Notes: generated from the letters alone by a model not told the origin. A DNA stretch of 64,000 bases from Sipunculus nudus (GCA_026874595.1 CM049315.1:69697916-69761915); one strand, 5' to 3'. Counted from the stretch's first letter, positions 25,547 to 38,864 are shown. Translations and numbers: made by a program.

Positions 25547-27240
25547 TGATTCTGTTTTTCCGGTAGTAATAAAAGGTTAAAATTAACAGGCACAACAGAC
25601 CGAATGGATCTGAATGAACATTTCGTGGATGGTAACGGTAACACCCAAGGATTTTATCGCACCAGGGTAATGTTTTACTTGAGGTCAGGTCAGCGGGTTC
25701 CCTTTGAGTTTTGACATGTGAGGGGAGCATGATAGTAAGTATGGTACCAAGACGTAAATCTAGCAATAAACCTTGTTCTCATTCTTTCAGAATAAAAATG
25801 CATTCTCCATGTTTTATTTGTATCTAACAGGGTAAAAAATAATAAATTTTTATTGAGATTTTAGGCACGAGGTTTTCATGGACTGATTTCACTTCGGAGT
25901 TGAAAATGTCCACTCAAATATTGATAGCTTTTAACAAACCATTCTACCCTTGTGTTTGTTTGGGGAAATATATTGAAAAAATACCGGCTTTTTATAGTTT
26001 ATAATAGTTAACCCACAAATGTGTTACATGGCAGCTAGTATAATGTAATTTATGGAATACGTTTTCTTGACCCTAAAGGAATCTTCACCATTGCGAGATC
26101 GATCTCGATGTTATTCATCTCGGTTAAACTTTAGTGTAAATATCCGTAGTTGGTAAAGCTGCATTATGTACAGGTGTCAACTGATTGAAACCGCATTTGT
26201 TCTGGTAGACAGAACTGACTTGTGATGCAGCAATAGATTTGTGAACCGTAACACATAAGCTTGCATCGATATAATTCCTTCGCTTATATACTACACACCA
26301 AAGTGCAGGATTTAGGTAACGTTCCTTATTTGGGAATCACAAATGTTGGCGGAGGTGTATGAGGTCTGTATGTGTTCTCTGTTTAAATCTGAATGGATAT
26401 TTTACAGCATCTGCACGTACGAACGAACAGCACTCTCCAGAGTCCGAGGACGTTAGCCCGTTTTTTTGCATAAGTAGTTTTAGGTATTAAACCTATGACG
26501 TTGTATTATGCAATAACACAATGTATTTTCCAGAAACACTTTGTTTCTTAAAATTCATGGCAATAAATAACAAAAATTAATTATTATAATGTAATGAAAC
26601 ATGGTATATTTATTCTTTAAGGAGCATTTAAGTCTCAAAAGTGCGGTTACGCAATCTTGACTCTCTCATGTCGAAAAATCTTCCTGGAACGCTGAACGCA
26701 TGTTCTCCCTGTCCTGAGGAGGCTTTTAGTGATAGATAATTTTATCAAAAATTGGCAGGGGCAGAGAATGGCCGTTGACCATTTTTTATAATTTATGCGA
26801 GCCCTATTGTTCTCTTCCAGTGCTAGTTCTGCCAAGAAGGCTGTGATCTCAGGTCACAGAGGAAGGATCTCTCAATTAAATAAGTCGAGCGATACCAGGT
26901 GACAAGCGTACTATGTGTATGTTACGTGCCACTGATCGTGCCCATTGGCAGTTTATTTCCGCTTGTGTAAAGGAGTAGACAAACAATCTTAGAACAAAAT
27001 ATTGACAGAGACTAAAATAAATAAAGGAAATAAACACTCATTAATATTTAATATACATCATCAATTTCAACATACCTGATCCCTTATATTTCCCTTTAAG
27101 ATGGTACAGCTCTGAACATCGATGGGATGCGTGCCTTATTAGACTACATTTTCCCGTAAGACCTCAAAGTAGGACCTTTTCAGTAACATCTCAAAGGAAA
27201 GGCCCTATGAGTCCAATAGAATAATAGTATATAGCCCATG

Positions 27241-27475
27241 GGGGCCGGGACAGTCGAGGGGTAAAACGCTTGGCTCTCTCTGCTGGCGACCTGGGTTTCA
27301 TCTCTGGCGTGGCCATGAGAGTGGGTTGTAGTTGCCCATCAAAGGCCGTTGTTTTTTTCCGAGCTCTCCGGTTTCCTCCATCTATACAGTCTGCCGAACG
27401 CCAAAATCTGAGCCATTGAGAGTGCCGCGATTAGTTATAATAACTATTTGTACACTCCATGTAAAATAAATCAGT
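27241..27475 (+). mobile_element. tRNA-derived SINE-like repeat
   Basis: The head resembles a tRNA gene: an A-box-like part (AGTCGAGGGGTAAAACGCTTGG) split around 27252-27273 and a B-box-like part (GACCTGGGTTTCATCTC) at 27288-27304. A conserved tail follows (GAGAGTGGGTTGTAGTTGCC, then CTCTCCGGTTTCCTCCATCT). This arrangement is familiar to me from dispersed repeats in bivalve genomes. It ends in an A/T-rich stretch near 27475. No target duplication could be fixed. Confidence 0.6.
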
Positions 27476-30400
27476 TTATATTTGCTGCTACGTCATTTGC
27501 TTAAATTTGCGGAAACAAATTCCGTGTGCATGTGAAGTTTAACCTTCTCAGGTCTTATGGTTAAAGTAGGTGTGTTTCAATGTGTCAAACAGCTTCTGGG
27601 CGACTAAATCCTGCATCTTTGCAACTCTAACTCGGAAAACATAGGCGACAGTGATATTAGTCTCATCCGACTGTACACTTCGCTTACATGGTCTTTTTTG
27701 CTCTGTAAATTCTTGTAGCTTTCCTCGGGCCCCTGGGTGCATACCACCAAAGGGTCACAACAGACGATAGAAGGTTATTCGTTGTACATTTGCCTGCCGC
27801 CCATGACCAGTTCCAATTTGCTCTTTGTTGGGGAGAGTTGCCCCTTTAGTAGGGGCGGGTATTAATACTTACTCAATGAGTTAACCCCCTCAACATATGT
27901 ACCTGGTGGAAATAAGTGTGAAAACAAAATTTTTTTTTAAATTTTTAATGTAGTGTAACCCCCCTGTACATGGCCTCTGAAAATTATGAGGTCGTAAAAA
28001 AACATGAAAATCATCATAAATCCAATTCCAATAAGGATACCAGGCTAACAAGGGTTGATTAGTTTATTACTATACCAATATTTTGGTTCCATTGTTTGTG
28101 TATGGACTTTGTCAAGTTCCCCAGAGTACAAAACTGTCAAATAATTTTTTTCTCCTTTTTTGGGGGGTTAATATACCTGTTTATCTTTCTTCAGCCACGT
28201 TTTTACTAGATCTCACATGTGGCTGATTTAAAAAAAAACTGACCTCTGTGTATAATATTAGTCTGATATGACAGAGTTGCACCTGATATTTACTTTGGAC
28301 CTTGACCAGATTTCCATGGTCATAGACTCCATATCTGATTCCCAATTATCACTCAGTTGGGAGCGTGAAGGGAGATTCCAGTGATCGCTAAGAGTGATTG
28401 CAAACTTCTAGTTTTTTTTTTTTTTTTATTTGCGAACATGTGAATCACCATATTTATAATATTTTGGGAAGATATTCCTTTATATAACTAACATTATTTT
28501 GTTTTACTTGGTATTTTTTTCTATATTTTGCTTTTTATTAAAGAAAAAATATATATTTAGGATATATTTTGTCAAAATGTAATGAAAAATCAATATATGC
28601 AAGTAATGATATGCAATTATTATCAAGATTTAAGTTTAATACTTGAAAATTCGCATCAAATAAAAGCAAAATTTAAACATATATTTTGGTAAAAAAAAAC
28701 TTACAAGAATACCTTTCTATCAACAAAAACAACAATTACATAATATAGACGATGTGAGGCGTGTTAACCAAAACTTTCTGTGCTTATCCGTCCAATATGT
28801 GAGATTTCTTTTTAAAATGGCTGAAAATATTTCTGTTAGAATCTTCATGTACATACCTCTCTAAAGTTGTGGTTCACTGATATCTGCATAAAAACAAATT
28901 TTGCTCTTGGGATATAGATATGTTATCACTGTCGTCCGAAATTCACAAAAGCTTGATACATTTATGATGAAATGAATGAAAACAAGATATACAGTTTTAA
29001 TCTCACTCACATAATAAAAACATATGATGTACGTTTAACTTAAACATCTTTGTCAATAAATGTATGATGTTATTGCTAAAGTTAGGAATCTCACTCACAA
29101 ATTGACCATTAAACTTTCATAAAAAAATGTTTAAAGATACTAAATGAACAGATGGTTCTAACGAAGCTAGCACCATCTCTAAAGATATCCAAGATTAACA
29201 TGTGCAACAAATAATAAGAAAATCCATGCAATATTTATGGAGAAATCATGTAAATTTTACTTGGAATAGACAATGAAAAGGGAAATTTCCCATCTGATAT
29301 TCCCTTAATAAGCATTATTTTGCCTAATTTTGTTAAAACTTTGAATGATGACCATAAAATGGGTATGCCGGATGAATTTTGTTTTCAAAGTCAGATAAAT
29401 AACTGCAGAGTTTCAAATGTCAGTTGAATGTAAAATGTGAATCTCTACGTAAATCAAAGAATACTCACTACAAAAAAATATTAATTATAGATGGCTCATG
29501 TGCAAAAGATAAATTTATCTAAGATGGATAAGCATAGCAAATTTCAAAGCAATTAATGGATTAATTATTGAAAATTGGAATTCCTAATAAACTTCAAATG
29601 AAAAAGATTATTGTGACACTTGGGCAAACTATGTTCCAATTTAGGATTGATAACAGAAATGTATATGTATATTATATTTATCATTTTCAATTTATGACCC
29701 TTTAATCAATTCAAGTGCAGCAAGGATTAAGACTCTGATGAAACTGGCTGTCAAGGTGTTTACAATCACATAGCTCATAGATTATAGGTCATTATTATTT
29801 AATTTAAGGTTTCCTACAGGGTTCACCAGGACTTGTTTGGAGGCATGATCTCCCTCAAGAATTATCTTGTACTTTGACCTAGTTTTTTATGTTACCATAT
29901 TTCTTTGCCATATTCTTCAGCTGAAAGAAACAGATTATCATTATTACTTCATACAGACAGAGACCTTCACACAAATAAAACTGGTGTGGGATTTTGTGAG
30001 GGAGATGCTGTCCATTTATTTTATAGTTACAATTTAAAAGGTGTTTCCATCTGCAATGGTATGGGCATCAATTAATACAGGAAAGAAATGTTCCAAAAGG
30101 GCGCCCTGAACCTGTGATTCTTTATCCGTAGCACGTAAAGTCAATATTTACAAGCGGAATATATTTTGTGTATTTTTCTGTTTGAAAGATTTACTATTGT
30201 AAACACATTCACTGCAAGACTAGGCTATTTAACAAAATTATGGACTAACAAATCCATGTCTTCATGATAAATCTTTACAGGAAGGCAGTAATCGTAATAT
30301 GTTAGGCAAATGTAGATTTTGTTGAGCCCATTACTTTTCAGACAGCATTTCCCACATTTCCCAAAATTTTTAACAGCAGTGCGTTGAACATCTTATTCAG

Positions 30401-31230
30401 AGTCTGAAGTTATACGCCACCTTTTATGCAGCAGTATACCAGTATATGTTTTGATAATATCAATATCACATATGACTTTAAAGCTATACGTTATTTCCTG
30501 ATTTGTATGATTTATTCACATTTTGAGGGAAAGCTATGGCCATACACTAATTATGTCAATGAACTATGGTAAAAATACATCAATACCAGTTAATATGATC
30601 ATGTCAGTACATTTGGAACAACTTCAAACAATTTTAAAACCCAATTTATAAAGGAGTTGAAGAGTCTATGAAAAAGACGGAAAAAAATAATATTTTATGC
30701 AAACTTCAGAGGGGGTGTACAGGGGGGTTACACTTGAAAGAAAATTTGGCAAACAATTCTTTTTCAAGGTTTTATACGCAGGTACCTAAATTCAGGGGGT
30801 TAGAGTTTTGGATTTCCCAAATTTGTAAAATATTACCCCTCCATCCCTACCTTTAGTAAACGCGGGATGCCGTCAGAACGGGACGCGAACCCACAACCTT
30901 GTAGTCTTCACACATTCAGAAAGGTTAACACTTTACAGCTAAAAAAGTACATTTTCAGGAATACAGGCCTGTATACAGCCTTGATAAGGGGTACTCCGCA
31001 ATCTGTGTTTCATTCATTAATTTACCCCATTTTCCCAGGTTCATTGGTGCTTAAGATCTCTAGCATTCCCTTATTCTGCCCATATTCCAATGTGCTTAGG
31101 CGACTGCACATTTGTGAATATTCCTGGAAATTATAACCTTAATCGATTGTTCAATTCATGAGGAGGTCTGAGAAAATCCTGCGATTTCGTTTATGATTGA
31201 GCGTGTTATGTTGTGAACTGAAACGTGAAT

Positions 31231-31251
31231 ACACACACACACACACACACA
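31231..31251. repeat. (AC)n microsatellite
   Basis: Ten AC repeats within a patch that also resembles about 8000-8130. Confidence 0.85.
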
Positions 31252-32130
31252 AGAACGGGAAGGAGCGCATACACTCCAGACATAGGAAATTACTCAACGT
31301 TTCTCTGTGGGCTGATAATCAAAAAATCCTACATAAATCAGCTATCTTGCAATAAAAGGGAATGAAAATTAATAACGGCCTTGGCTTAGCCCGCCTCAGT
31401 AATGTACACGTTTATTTACATTAAAATGGAGCGAAATAACAAAACTAACAAAATTACATCTTGTTGTTTCAACTATAAATATTATGAAATGTTGTATATT
31501 TAAAATGGTTGATTTTGACACTTCCCGTCAAAACCACAGAGTATATATTTCGGGGTATAATGAATTTCACTTTCGTAATATATCATCAATGAGAAATGAG
31601 ATGACACCGTATCAACAGATTATACATTCATTGAATAAAAGATACCCTGCATATGATTTTTTTTTAAATATAAAAGTATTGTGAAACAAGTAAAGGTATA
31701 AAGAAGTGTGATAAAGTATAAAAAATATATTTTAAATCTCAATTTTCTAAACTATGAATTAATGTTTGCAATAATACATACACATGTATAGATTATATAA
31801 TCATATTTCAAATCAATATCAAATATAATATTACGTGAAATGATTATAGTACATGAAGACATGAATTAAAACAGGACTGTGTCCTATTTTTTTATTATAC
31901 TGGTTCTTTTAAATAATATATACTATATCATTATTATCATGACTGTCATAGTGATCGTCATGTGACTTAATTAGATATATCACATTTTACTTCCCACTAA
32001 TTACGTCCAGGTTTGCTCCTCCGCCTATACTCGTCCTGGGGTCAGCACTGATTAATATTAATCAAAGTTACTCGACCAGTCACTCCTCGTTGACTCAGGT
32101 GATCACGTGACCTGATTAATCGAACAAGAA

Positions 32131-32188
32131 CGGGCAGGTCAGGGTAGGACGAGGTTAAACACGTTTATTAAGTTTAACATGTATAAAA
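32131..32188 (+). promoter_or_regulatory. Promoter-like block of unit C (conserved box plus TATA)
   Basis: CAGGTC, six bases, GGACGAGGTTAAACACGT at 32135-32164, then TATAAAA at 32182-32188, 96 bases before the ATG. Just upstream lies ATCACGTGACCTGATTAATC (32102-32121), with an E-box and a GATTA-type homeodomain motif. The intact gene carries the best TATA box of the three units. Confidence 0.65.
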
Positions 32189-32283
32189 ACGAAAGTCCAT
32201 CTGTTGTTCTCGATAATTCTGCTACAGCCGTTACAAGGTCAAAATATATCAAGGTCATATCTTAATACCTCAAGGGAAAAAGA

Positions 32284-35200
32284 ATGAAAGTCCAAAATAT
32301 GGTAAAGGCTCTCAGTGATTATGTTTATATAGACTGTGAATTTATTTCAGTTTGGCCATTAAAAGAATCACTATTGTACTTAATTGTTTTAATACAACAT
32401 TTCGGGACTACAAATCCCAGCCAATACACTTACACTTCATTTTCCACCATGAAAACTGATCACAGTTTTTTTATGTCAAATTTAGCTTTAATTCTGAAAT
32501 TAAATACATTAAGAAGAGAAATTAAAAGTGCGTCTAAATTAACGTATAATAATATATAATTTGAGTATACATAATCGCTAGATATGAGTGACTAAACCGA
32601 TATCCGACGCATGTCAAAATACTGGTATCCTAAACTCACTTCAAACCTTCATGTTTTAGGTATACAGTCACAGTCAAGGAGAAGGGCGTTCATCCTCAGC
32701 CGATGACGTCACCAGTGGTCACGTGGTCGGTTGTCCTACTCCTCCTCTCACGTCTTTTCGTCTGAAGCCTTATCGCCAGAAAATACGTAACGTCGTGGTA
32801 AGTTACCGTTATTTATTATTCCAGCGACGAAGATAAACCTAAAGTGACATAATAATTGCAGAATTTAATCTATAACTTTTTTAAATAATACAGTTATTGA
32901 TATCTTTGTGAAACAATTCAAATCAATTGCAGATCAAACTACTAACAGACAACCGAATCAAACCGATAAATAGAAAACTGTGAAATATATAATATTATTA
33001 TGTAGTCCTTCCTTACTTTTCACTTATATTTAACTGAGGAGGGAGGTATATGGTAGGAATTAAATACAAGAGATCACTTATTATTCATTTCCATTCTACA
33101 ACAGATGACGATCACAGACGACTGCAACGTGTACTTGGAGATCCTTAGAACTAAACAGGACCTGGAGATCGTGAGAGAAGTGATGAAGATTAGCCCTGAT
33201 GGTCACGTGATACAGGTCTATCAGCCCAAGTGGGACAACACGACGGTCAGTGACAGTCCAGCAAGCCCTGCAGCAGGCTCCGTCAGGGAGTACAGTCACG
33301 ACAGGCTGCCCCAAAAATATTGGAAAAAGTACCAGCATGCGGCAAGGTAAGTACGGTGATCCTGTGACATTCTTTTTTTTTGTGTTTTCATTTTATATAA
33401 ATCTTGTGTTTTGAAATAGAAAAAAATACTTGTTTTTCAAATTGTTTAACTGTTTTAACCTCCGTTCAACTTATTGAACTGCGTTTACATTTTGCTCCAT
33501 TATATATCATGAAAAATTAAGAATAAGGTATTTGACATGTCGTGAAATATAAGATATTAAGTACAAATTATTAGTCTTTTTTCTCAAAATATAAATTGTT
33601 GTTTCCATTTCTTACAGATTTGTCGAAGTGGTCAAGTCCAAGACTCCAAAAGTGACCATGTACACGGACCAGGCAAAGTGTATGCTGATGGAGAACGACA
33701 ACTATGACTTTCAGGCGGCGTTTTATGACGGAGCCCAGGTCCGTTGTTGTCATGACGTCACGAGCATCACCAAGAGCGACGGGATTTCTGTCAAGTTTGA
33801 TTCTGAATCAGGCTCTGAAAACTTGGATCATAAAACCAGACAACACCTCTCACACGCATTGAAGGTAAATATTCATAAACATATTTTACATCAATTTTAC
33901 ATTAAGATCTTTGTATATTGCACATTCAATTATATTTTATGTGATATATAATAACAGCTATCCAAGAGTGTTTGGTCGTATAGATAAAATAATATTAAAG
34001 AAGGTCAAACATATAAAAAAAAAGACTCAAGGAATTCATGTTGCAAACAAACAGTTTTTGTATTTAAATATCTGTATTATTTCAGTTTCGTCAGAAATGT
34101 TTAGACTTCGTGTACCTGATGACGTCAATGGACGATCTTGAAGGATCAAGATCAGATGTGACCTGCTTCCCTGCAGTCATCGGGAGGTAAGAATCATGAG
34201 ATTTTCGTATTCTGGGAATCATTCATGCCAAGTACAAGGCTTGTGCTTAATAAGCATATATAATGTTTTCATATATATCTTCTAGTCGGTAATCATATTC
34301 TTATTAATTCTCACAGTATTATTTTTTTTAATTGTGCTGCATGTCAGTTGTTAAACATTCAAATTCCTCTTTGGCTATAAATGATATCTTATATAGTGAC
34401 TTTATAAATAGATTTATACACCAAAATGGGGGCCGTTAGTCTGAGAAAGTTCTGATTTATATGTTTGGGTCATTCCTAAAAAAAATAGATAGATCTAAAT
34501 AATAATATGATAAATTTATATGATAGATTGCCTTCAGAACAATTAAATGCAATAATATGTTTAGTCCTTTACTTTTACAAGGTTAATTTGTCTCTAATCA
34601 CCATTATTTCTTTCTATCTATCCAGACGTCCATGCCATGGGATTCCGAAGTCTACGGCCAGTTCATCAGGTTCGTCGTCTGTGAAAGAAAACCTAAGAAG
34701 CAGCACGCCAATCGACGGGAGGACAGATATATCTGCAAAACCAGATGAGACGCTGTCGTCTGTTGAAATGGCGCCAAACCAGGATGAAACATTGTCGTCT
34801 GCCTCTGGCTGTAACAGTTTCCCTTTACCGTCACCAAGGATGCTCTGCCAAGTTAACGTCCCCGGTATCGGCTGGGGAACTCAGTGGTCAAACAAGGAAG
34901 TGTCTGTTCAGTTCGATGACGGGTCAGAACTCTCACTTCAACCCAACCCCATGGTCATCAAGTACACGTGTCCAAAAGGAAACGCATCAAGGTGTGTATA
35001 CTTAATGCCACTTGAACAACTGAATGGTAAAATCAAGAAAGGGACATTTTTAATGCAACAAAATACAAAGTATGAATAAATTCCGAATTTTGGTCTGGGT
35101 AAGGGTACTTTTTAAACTTTAAATAAGTTTTATTTTATCATATTAAATCAGGCTTAGTAGAAGTCACGATTTTTTTAAATCATAGTAACAAATAAAGAAT

Positions 35201-35371
35201 AATGAAAATATAAATTTACTCAGAATATAACTTTCTGACAGTATTTTATTTGTTTGTGTTTGTACATATTTCAGTTTCAAGGAAAATGATCATATCCCTT
35301 TAAAAGTGAGACAGAAAATGGACGCTCTACCAGCAGTTCTTCACAAACTGAGAGAAGCACAGACGCCTTGA
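32284..35371 (+). CDS. PLK4-like: Kinase-less PLK4-like polo-box protein, unit C, intact (7 exons, 402 aa)
   Basis: Exons with GT-AG borders and matching phases: 32284-32301, 32660-32797, 33105-33346, 33618-33864, 34086-34186, 34626-34991, 35275-35371 (TGA). The total is 1209 bases with no stop. Residues 40-50 are RLKPYRQKIRN, which in PLK4 leads into the cryptic polo box. Residues about 53-250 are PB1-PB2 (LEILRTKQDLEIVREVMKIS, LPQKYWKKYQHAA, FVEVVKSKTPKVTMYTDQAK, AAFYDGAQV, FPAVIGR). Residues 250-320 are a Ser-rich acidic linker with a repeated DETLSS. Residues about 321-390 are PB3 (GIGWGTQWSNKEV, FDDGSELSLQ, then a helix with LKVRQKMDALPAVL). Full PLK4 has an N-terminal kinase; here the gene starts from its own short exon and TATA promoter and has no kinase or DSGxxS-type degron. 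It could bind PLK4 partners or PLK4 itself at centrioles without phosphorylating; that role is inference. Confidence 0.9.
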
Positions 35372-37090
35372 GCGGGATTTCAACAAGATTCATATGGAGC
35401 TAACACACGGATGGCTCCAGATTATCTGTAAGAACCGCAGACCTCATCACTTGGAGTTCACAGAGGTGCTCACAAAGGTACACGACACGTCTGTAGGATG
35501 GACCATGCATCTCCATCGATTGGTAAAGGGCACCAAGAACTCTACAAATACAGAGACTTTGGAGACTGAAAAGAGGGAGCCGAGAAACCGAGCGGAATAG
35601 TATGATGCAGCCAAAGACTACTTTCGGGAAATGAGCACATACACATGGATTGATTCAAAGCATGTGGAGAGAATGCGATATGCATGTTTATCATTTTCTT
35701 ATGATGATGATGATGATAAAAAACCGAGGTTACCTCGGTGAACCTAGTGTTTGTGATTATTTGCTGTAAAAGTCTTACAAGTTCTACCGCCATTTGTTAC
35801 AATAACAGTCAAGTGTTTAAATGTAATGTCAGGCATTTGAATAAATTTGCTGTACATGTGCGGCTTGCAGGCACATAAAATATCTACACATATTGGTAAT
35901 AAATACTGGTAATAAAGTTCTGTGTATAAAAGAGTTTACTGATTCTGTCGCATGTATTGAGAGAGAAAAAACGAGAGATAGAGGGAGAGTGGGGGAGAAA
36001 TACGTACTTAAGAGAGACAGACAGACAGAGACAACAGACAACTCTTCTCTTTAATAAGAAACCACATCCCCATAAAACTTTCAAAGGTAAACGTCCCGGT
36101 TTGACTGAATCCCAAACAGCATCTATGTTGACCCCTGACCTTGGAACGATCATCTCACAATTTTTTTCATATACTGGTAATAGGCTGGTGAATATAAAGA
36201 ATATATCAAGTGGGTTGAAAAGTTTATGAACAAAATGGTAAATTTTACATTCAGTCGATATGTGTGCACAGATAGGTACGATATATTGAGTATAGTGAGT
36301 CGATACAAACGGTTAATTGAATTCATACCGGTAATGATTTGAATTGTGCGAGTGGATTCGTTTATTTTCTGTTTATTTACTTGTGCGTTACCCATACCTG
36401 TTTCTCTTAGCTATCTGGTCCATTTAGATGTGAACGGGTTTTGACTAACAAAATGGTAGGCCACATCAAAAAGCTGGATGTGCTACTGGTCACTCACTAG
36501 GGGCCACTAATAGGTTAATTAAATCATCATGTTACGGTGAACAATGTCTTCTGGAAAAGGAAAATAATTGGACATTTTTTTTTTTAATTCTGCTTATTGC
36601 AAATTTTATCTCTATGATGATAACCAACATCTTGGTGCAGTCACTTGTTATCGCGTCTAAGATGTGACCAGGGGCGTTTGTTATATTTTCTTTTTTTTTG
36701 GGGGGGGGGGGGGGCGTTGGATAGCTCAAGAAAGGTACTCTCCCCACGATGTTTCATATATATATATATATCTGAAGCAAGACAACTATATAGATATATC
36801 TATAACAAACTTGACTGACCAGCCGATGGGGTTTACTTCCATCGTCCTTCAGAAGGGTGGGGGGAGGGGAACATGAATACACCCTCTATAGAACGAGAAA
36901 AATTGTTGAACTTGCACTGTAAAAACGACATGCGAAAGGTAGTAAGTCAATCTGTATCATATAAGGCATTCACGACGTATAATTAATTAATTCCAATCTG
37001 CGTCATGAGTTCATCACCCCAGTAACGTCCGTACATTCAGCAATCACGGTGTTTAGCAACGCCATTGTTGTCACCAACGTTACCGACGTA
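34181..37090. repeat. Segmental duplication partner of 1-3290
   Basis: Contains exon 6 and exon 7 of unit C plus about 1.7 kb of 3' flank; details are under the partner. Unlike the copy at the left edge, this one keeps the last exon. Confidence 0.85.
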
Positions 37091-37459
37091 ATCATTTTAT
37101 TTCATAATTCCTGGGAAGTCGGATGTGATATCGTGTTTACTATTGCTAAACCTGTACACTTTTGAGTATTAATTCGGCTTGCACTATTCCTTTTTTGTCA
37201 AACCAACATTTTTTCTCGGCCTAAGCTTCAAAAGGAAGAATCCTGACAGGATTTTTTTGGCAACACGTCGGATTTTCCTGGAGACTTGGGTGTTTCTATA
37301 ATATTATTCATCTGTTCGATAAAATGATTTTATAAATAGTTTCAAATACAGTTTCTTTATACATTATATTTTCTAATGAAACATATAACAAGGCACGTCC
37401 AATATCGATTTTAAAAGTTTATTGTTTTTATATAAGTCATCGCAATATACCGATTATAA

Positions 37460-38467
37460 TGGTCGGGTTGTAAAGCGTTGCTGCTACAGTGGAAGGGTCC
37501 TTTCGAAGTTTTCAATGACTGCGATTACCGGATAAAGGTAAAAGGTAAGGTAAAAACATTTCACATAAACTTGTTGAATGGTACCTCACAAGACCGCCAG
37601 GTGATTCCGAGCAAAGTGCTATGGGGTTATTTGATTTGCCCTGTGATAGTACCATTTTGGCTGGATTACAATCTACGGATGTTATATGTCAGATCAAAGT
37701 TAGGATAGGACAAAGGATGTTGATATTGGTAATGAAAAGGTTATTGTTCCAATGCCAAGTCTTAATCACACACAAGGACCTGAGCAGGTAAATATATGTG
37801 ATAAACTTTCCTTATAAACAGGTATGAAAGAACATTTACAGATGTACCAAAACGGACAAAAGTCCTTGAATGTGATCTCCAGCTCACTTCTCACCTTCCT
37901 CTTAGGTCTAAACCTTACAACGTACCTCACGCCATGAAAGAAACCATGGATTAGGAGATAAGTGATATGATATCTCTAGGGGTGATCGAAAGATCTAATT
38001 CAAGATATTCAGCACCTGCGGTCATGGTTCGAAAGCCCGACAATTCGGTTCGCTTTTGCATTGATTTCCGAAAATTGAATCGTGTTATCATGTTCGATCC
38101 GGAACCAATGCCAAAACCTGAACATATGTTTGCCGAATTGAGAAATAGTAGATTTTTTTTTCCATAATTGATCTACCAAAAGGATATTGACAGATCCCCA
38201 TGACTGACGGGTCTAAAGAGTTGACATCCTTTGTAACCCCGAATACATAATATCATTTTAACTTCATGCCATTTTCGGGTTTGTTGTGGCAGGCACAGTA
38301 TTCTGGTGAATGATGCGCAAATTGTTTGCTCATGTTCTGAGGTGACTTATTACATCGATGATGTCCTGTGTAACACTGAACACTGGCCAGACCATGTAAA
38401 ACTCTTTGAGAAGGTATTTGGCATACTCCAGTCTGCTAATTAAGCGGCAAAACCAAAGAAATGTTTC
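37460..38467 (+). mobile_element. Ty3/gypsy (Gmr1-like) element, 5' part: integrase C-terminus then reverse transcriptase
   Basis: 37478 onward encodes an integrase C-terminal GPY/F-type module (QWKGPFEV, then YRIKVKGKVKTFHINLLN). About 400 bases further a reverse transcriptase begins (GVIERSNSRYSAPAVMVRKP, then VRFCIDFRKLN). The YIDD catalytic motif is encoded at 38351-38362. There is a stop before the RT and frameshifts or short losses around 38155-38300, so it is inactive. Nothing of gag, protease or the integrase core is seen to the left: the element is 5'-truncated. Integrase upstream of RT is the order known for Gmr1-type elements, not for ordinary Ty3/gypsy. The element is interrupted at 38467 by a LINE. 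Confidence 0.8.
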
Positions 38468-38864
38468 TTTTTTTTTTCTTTTTTTTTTTCTTTCTTTCTC
38501 CTTGTGATGTCTCAGAATATTAATTTTATTTTTTAAAGACTTTTCTGTCATCATCGACATCATTAAAAAGAAATCACAAGGTTACATTGCAGATCACAAT
38601 ATTTACAAATACAAAATATACAAAATGTGTAAGTTACAAAAAACATTCACATCTTAACTACTTATGTATATGGTTCCAGAAACCTCAAATTTAACCATGA
38701 CTTATGTAGGTAACATGTCTGTCAGAAGTTATGAATTATAATAGAAGAGGCTATATAATCACGTGTTCTAGTGAAGTTTGACATAAATTAGGGTACATGG
38801 ATAAAAAAATATTTAGTTAAAGCCCTTTTTCCCAATAAGCGGGAGTATCGGTTTCCATTTTTTC

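Larger units (their letters stand above)
25547..32100. other. Intergenic desert between units B and C
   Basis: Very AT-rich, especially 28400-30700. No open frame with recognisable domains or splice structure. It holds a SINE-like repeat at 27241-27475, a poly-T run near 28412, an AC microsatellite at 31231-31251, and a possible inverted tRNA-like patch near 30870-30930. Confidence 0.6.

Noticed and set aside
30870-30930. A tRNA gene on the minus strand
   Set aside because: There is a B-box-like GGTTCGCGTCCCG word but no convincing acceptor stem or anticodon arm; perhaps a SINE scrap.
34507-35079. A 190-aa single-exon gene
   Set aside because: It is exon 6 of unit C with intron sequence at both ends; the splice sites explain it better.
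14252-35371. Kinase domain upstream of or between the polo-box units
   Set aside because: No HRD, DFG or glycine-loop motifs were seen in any open frame on either strand of the window, and each complete unit starts with its own ATG exon.
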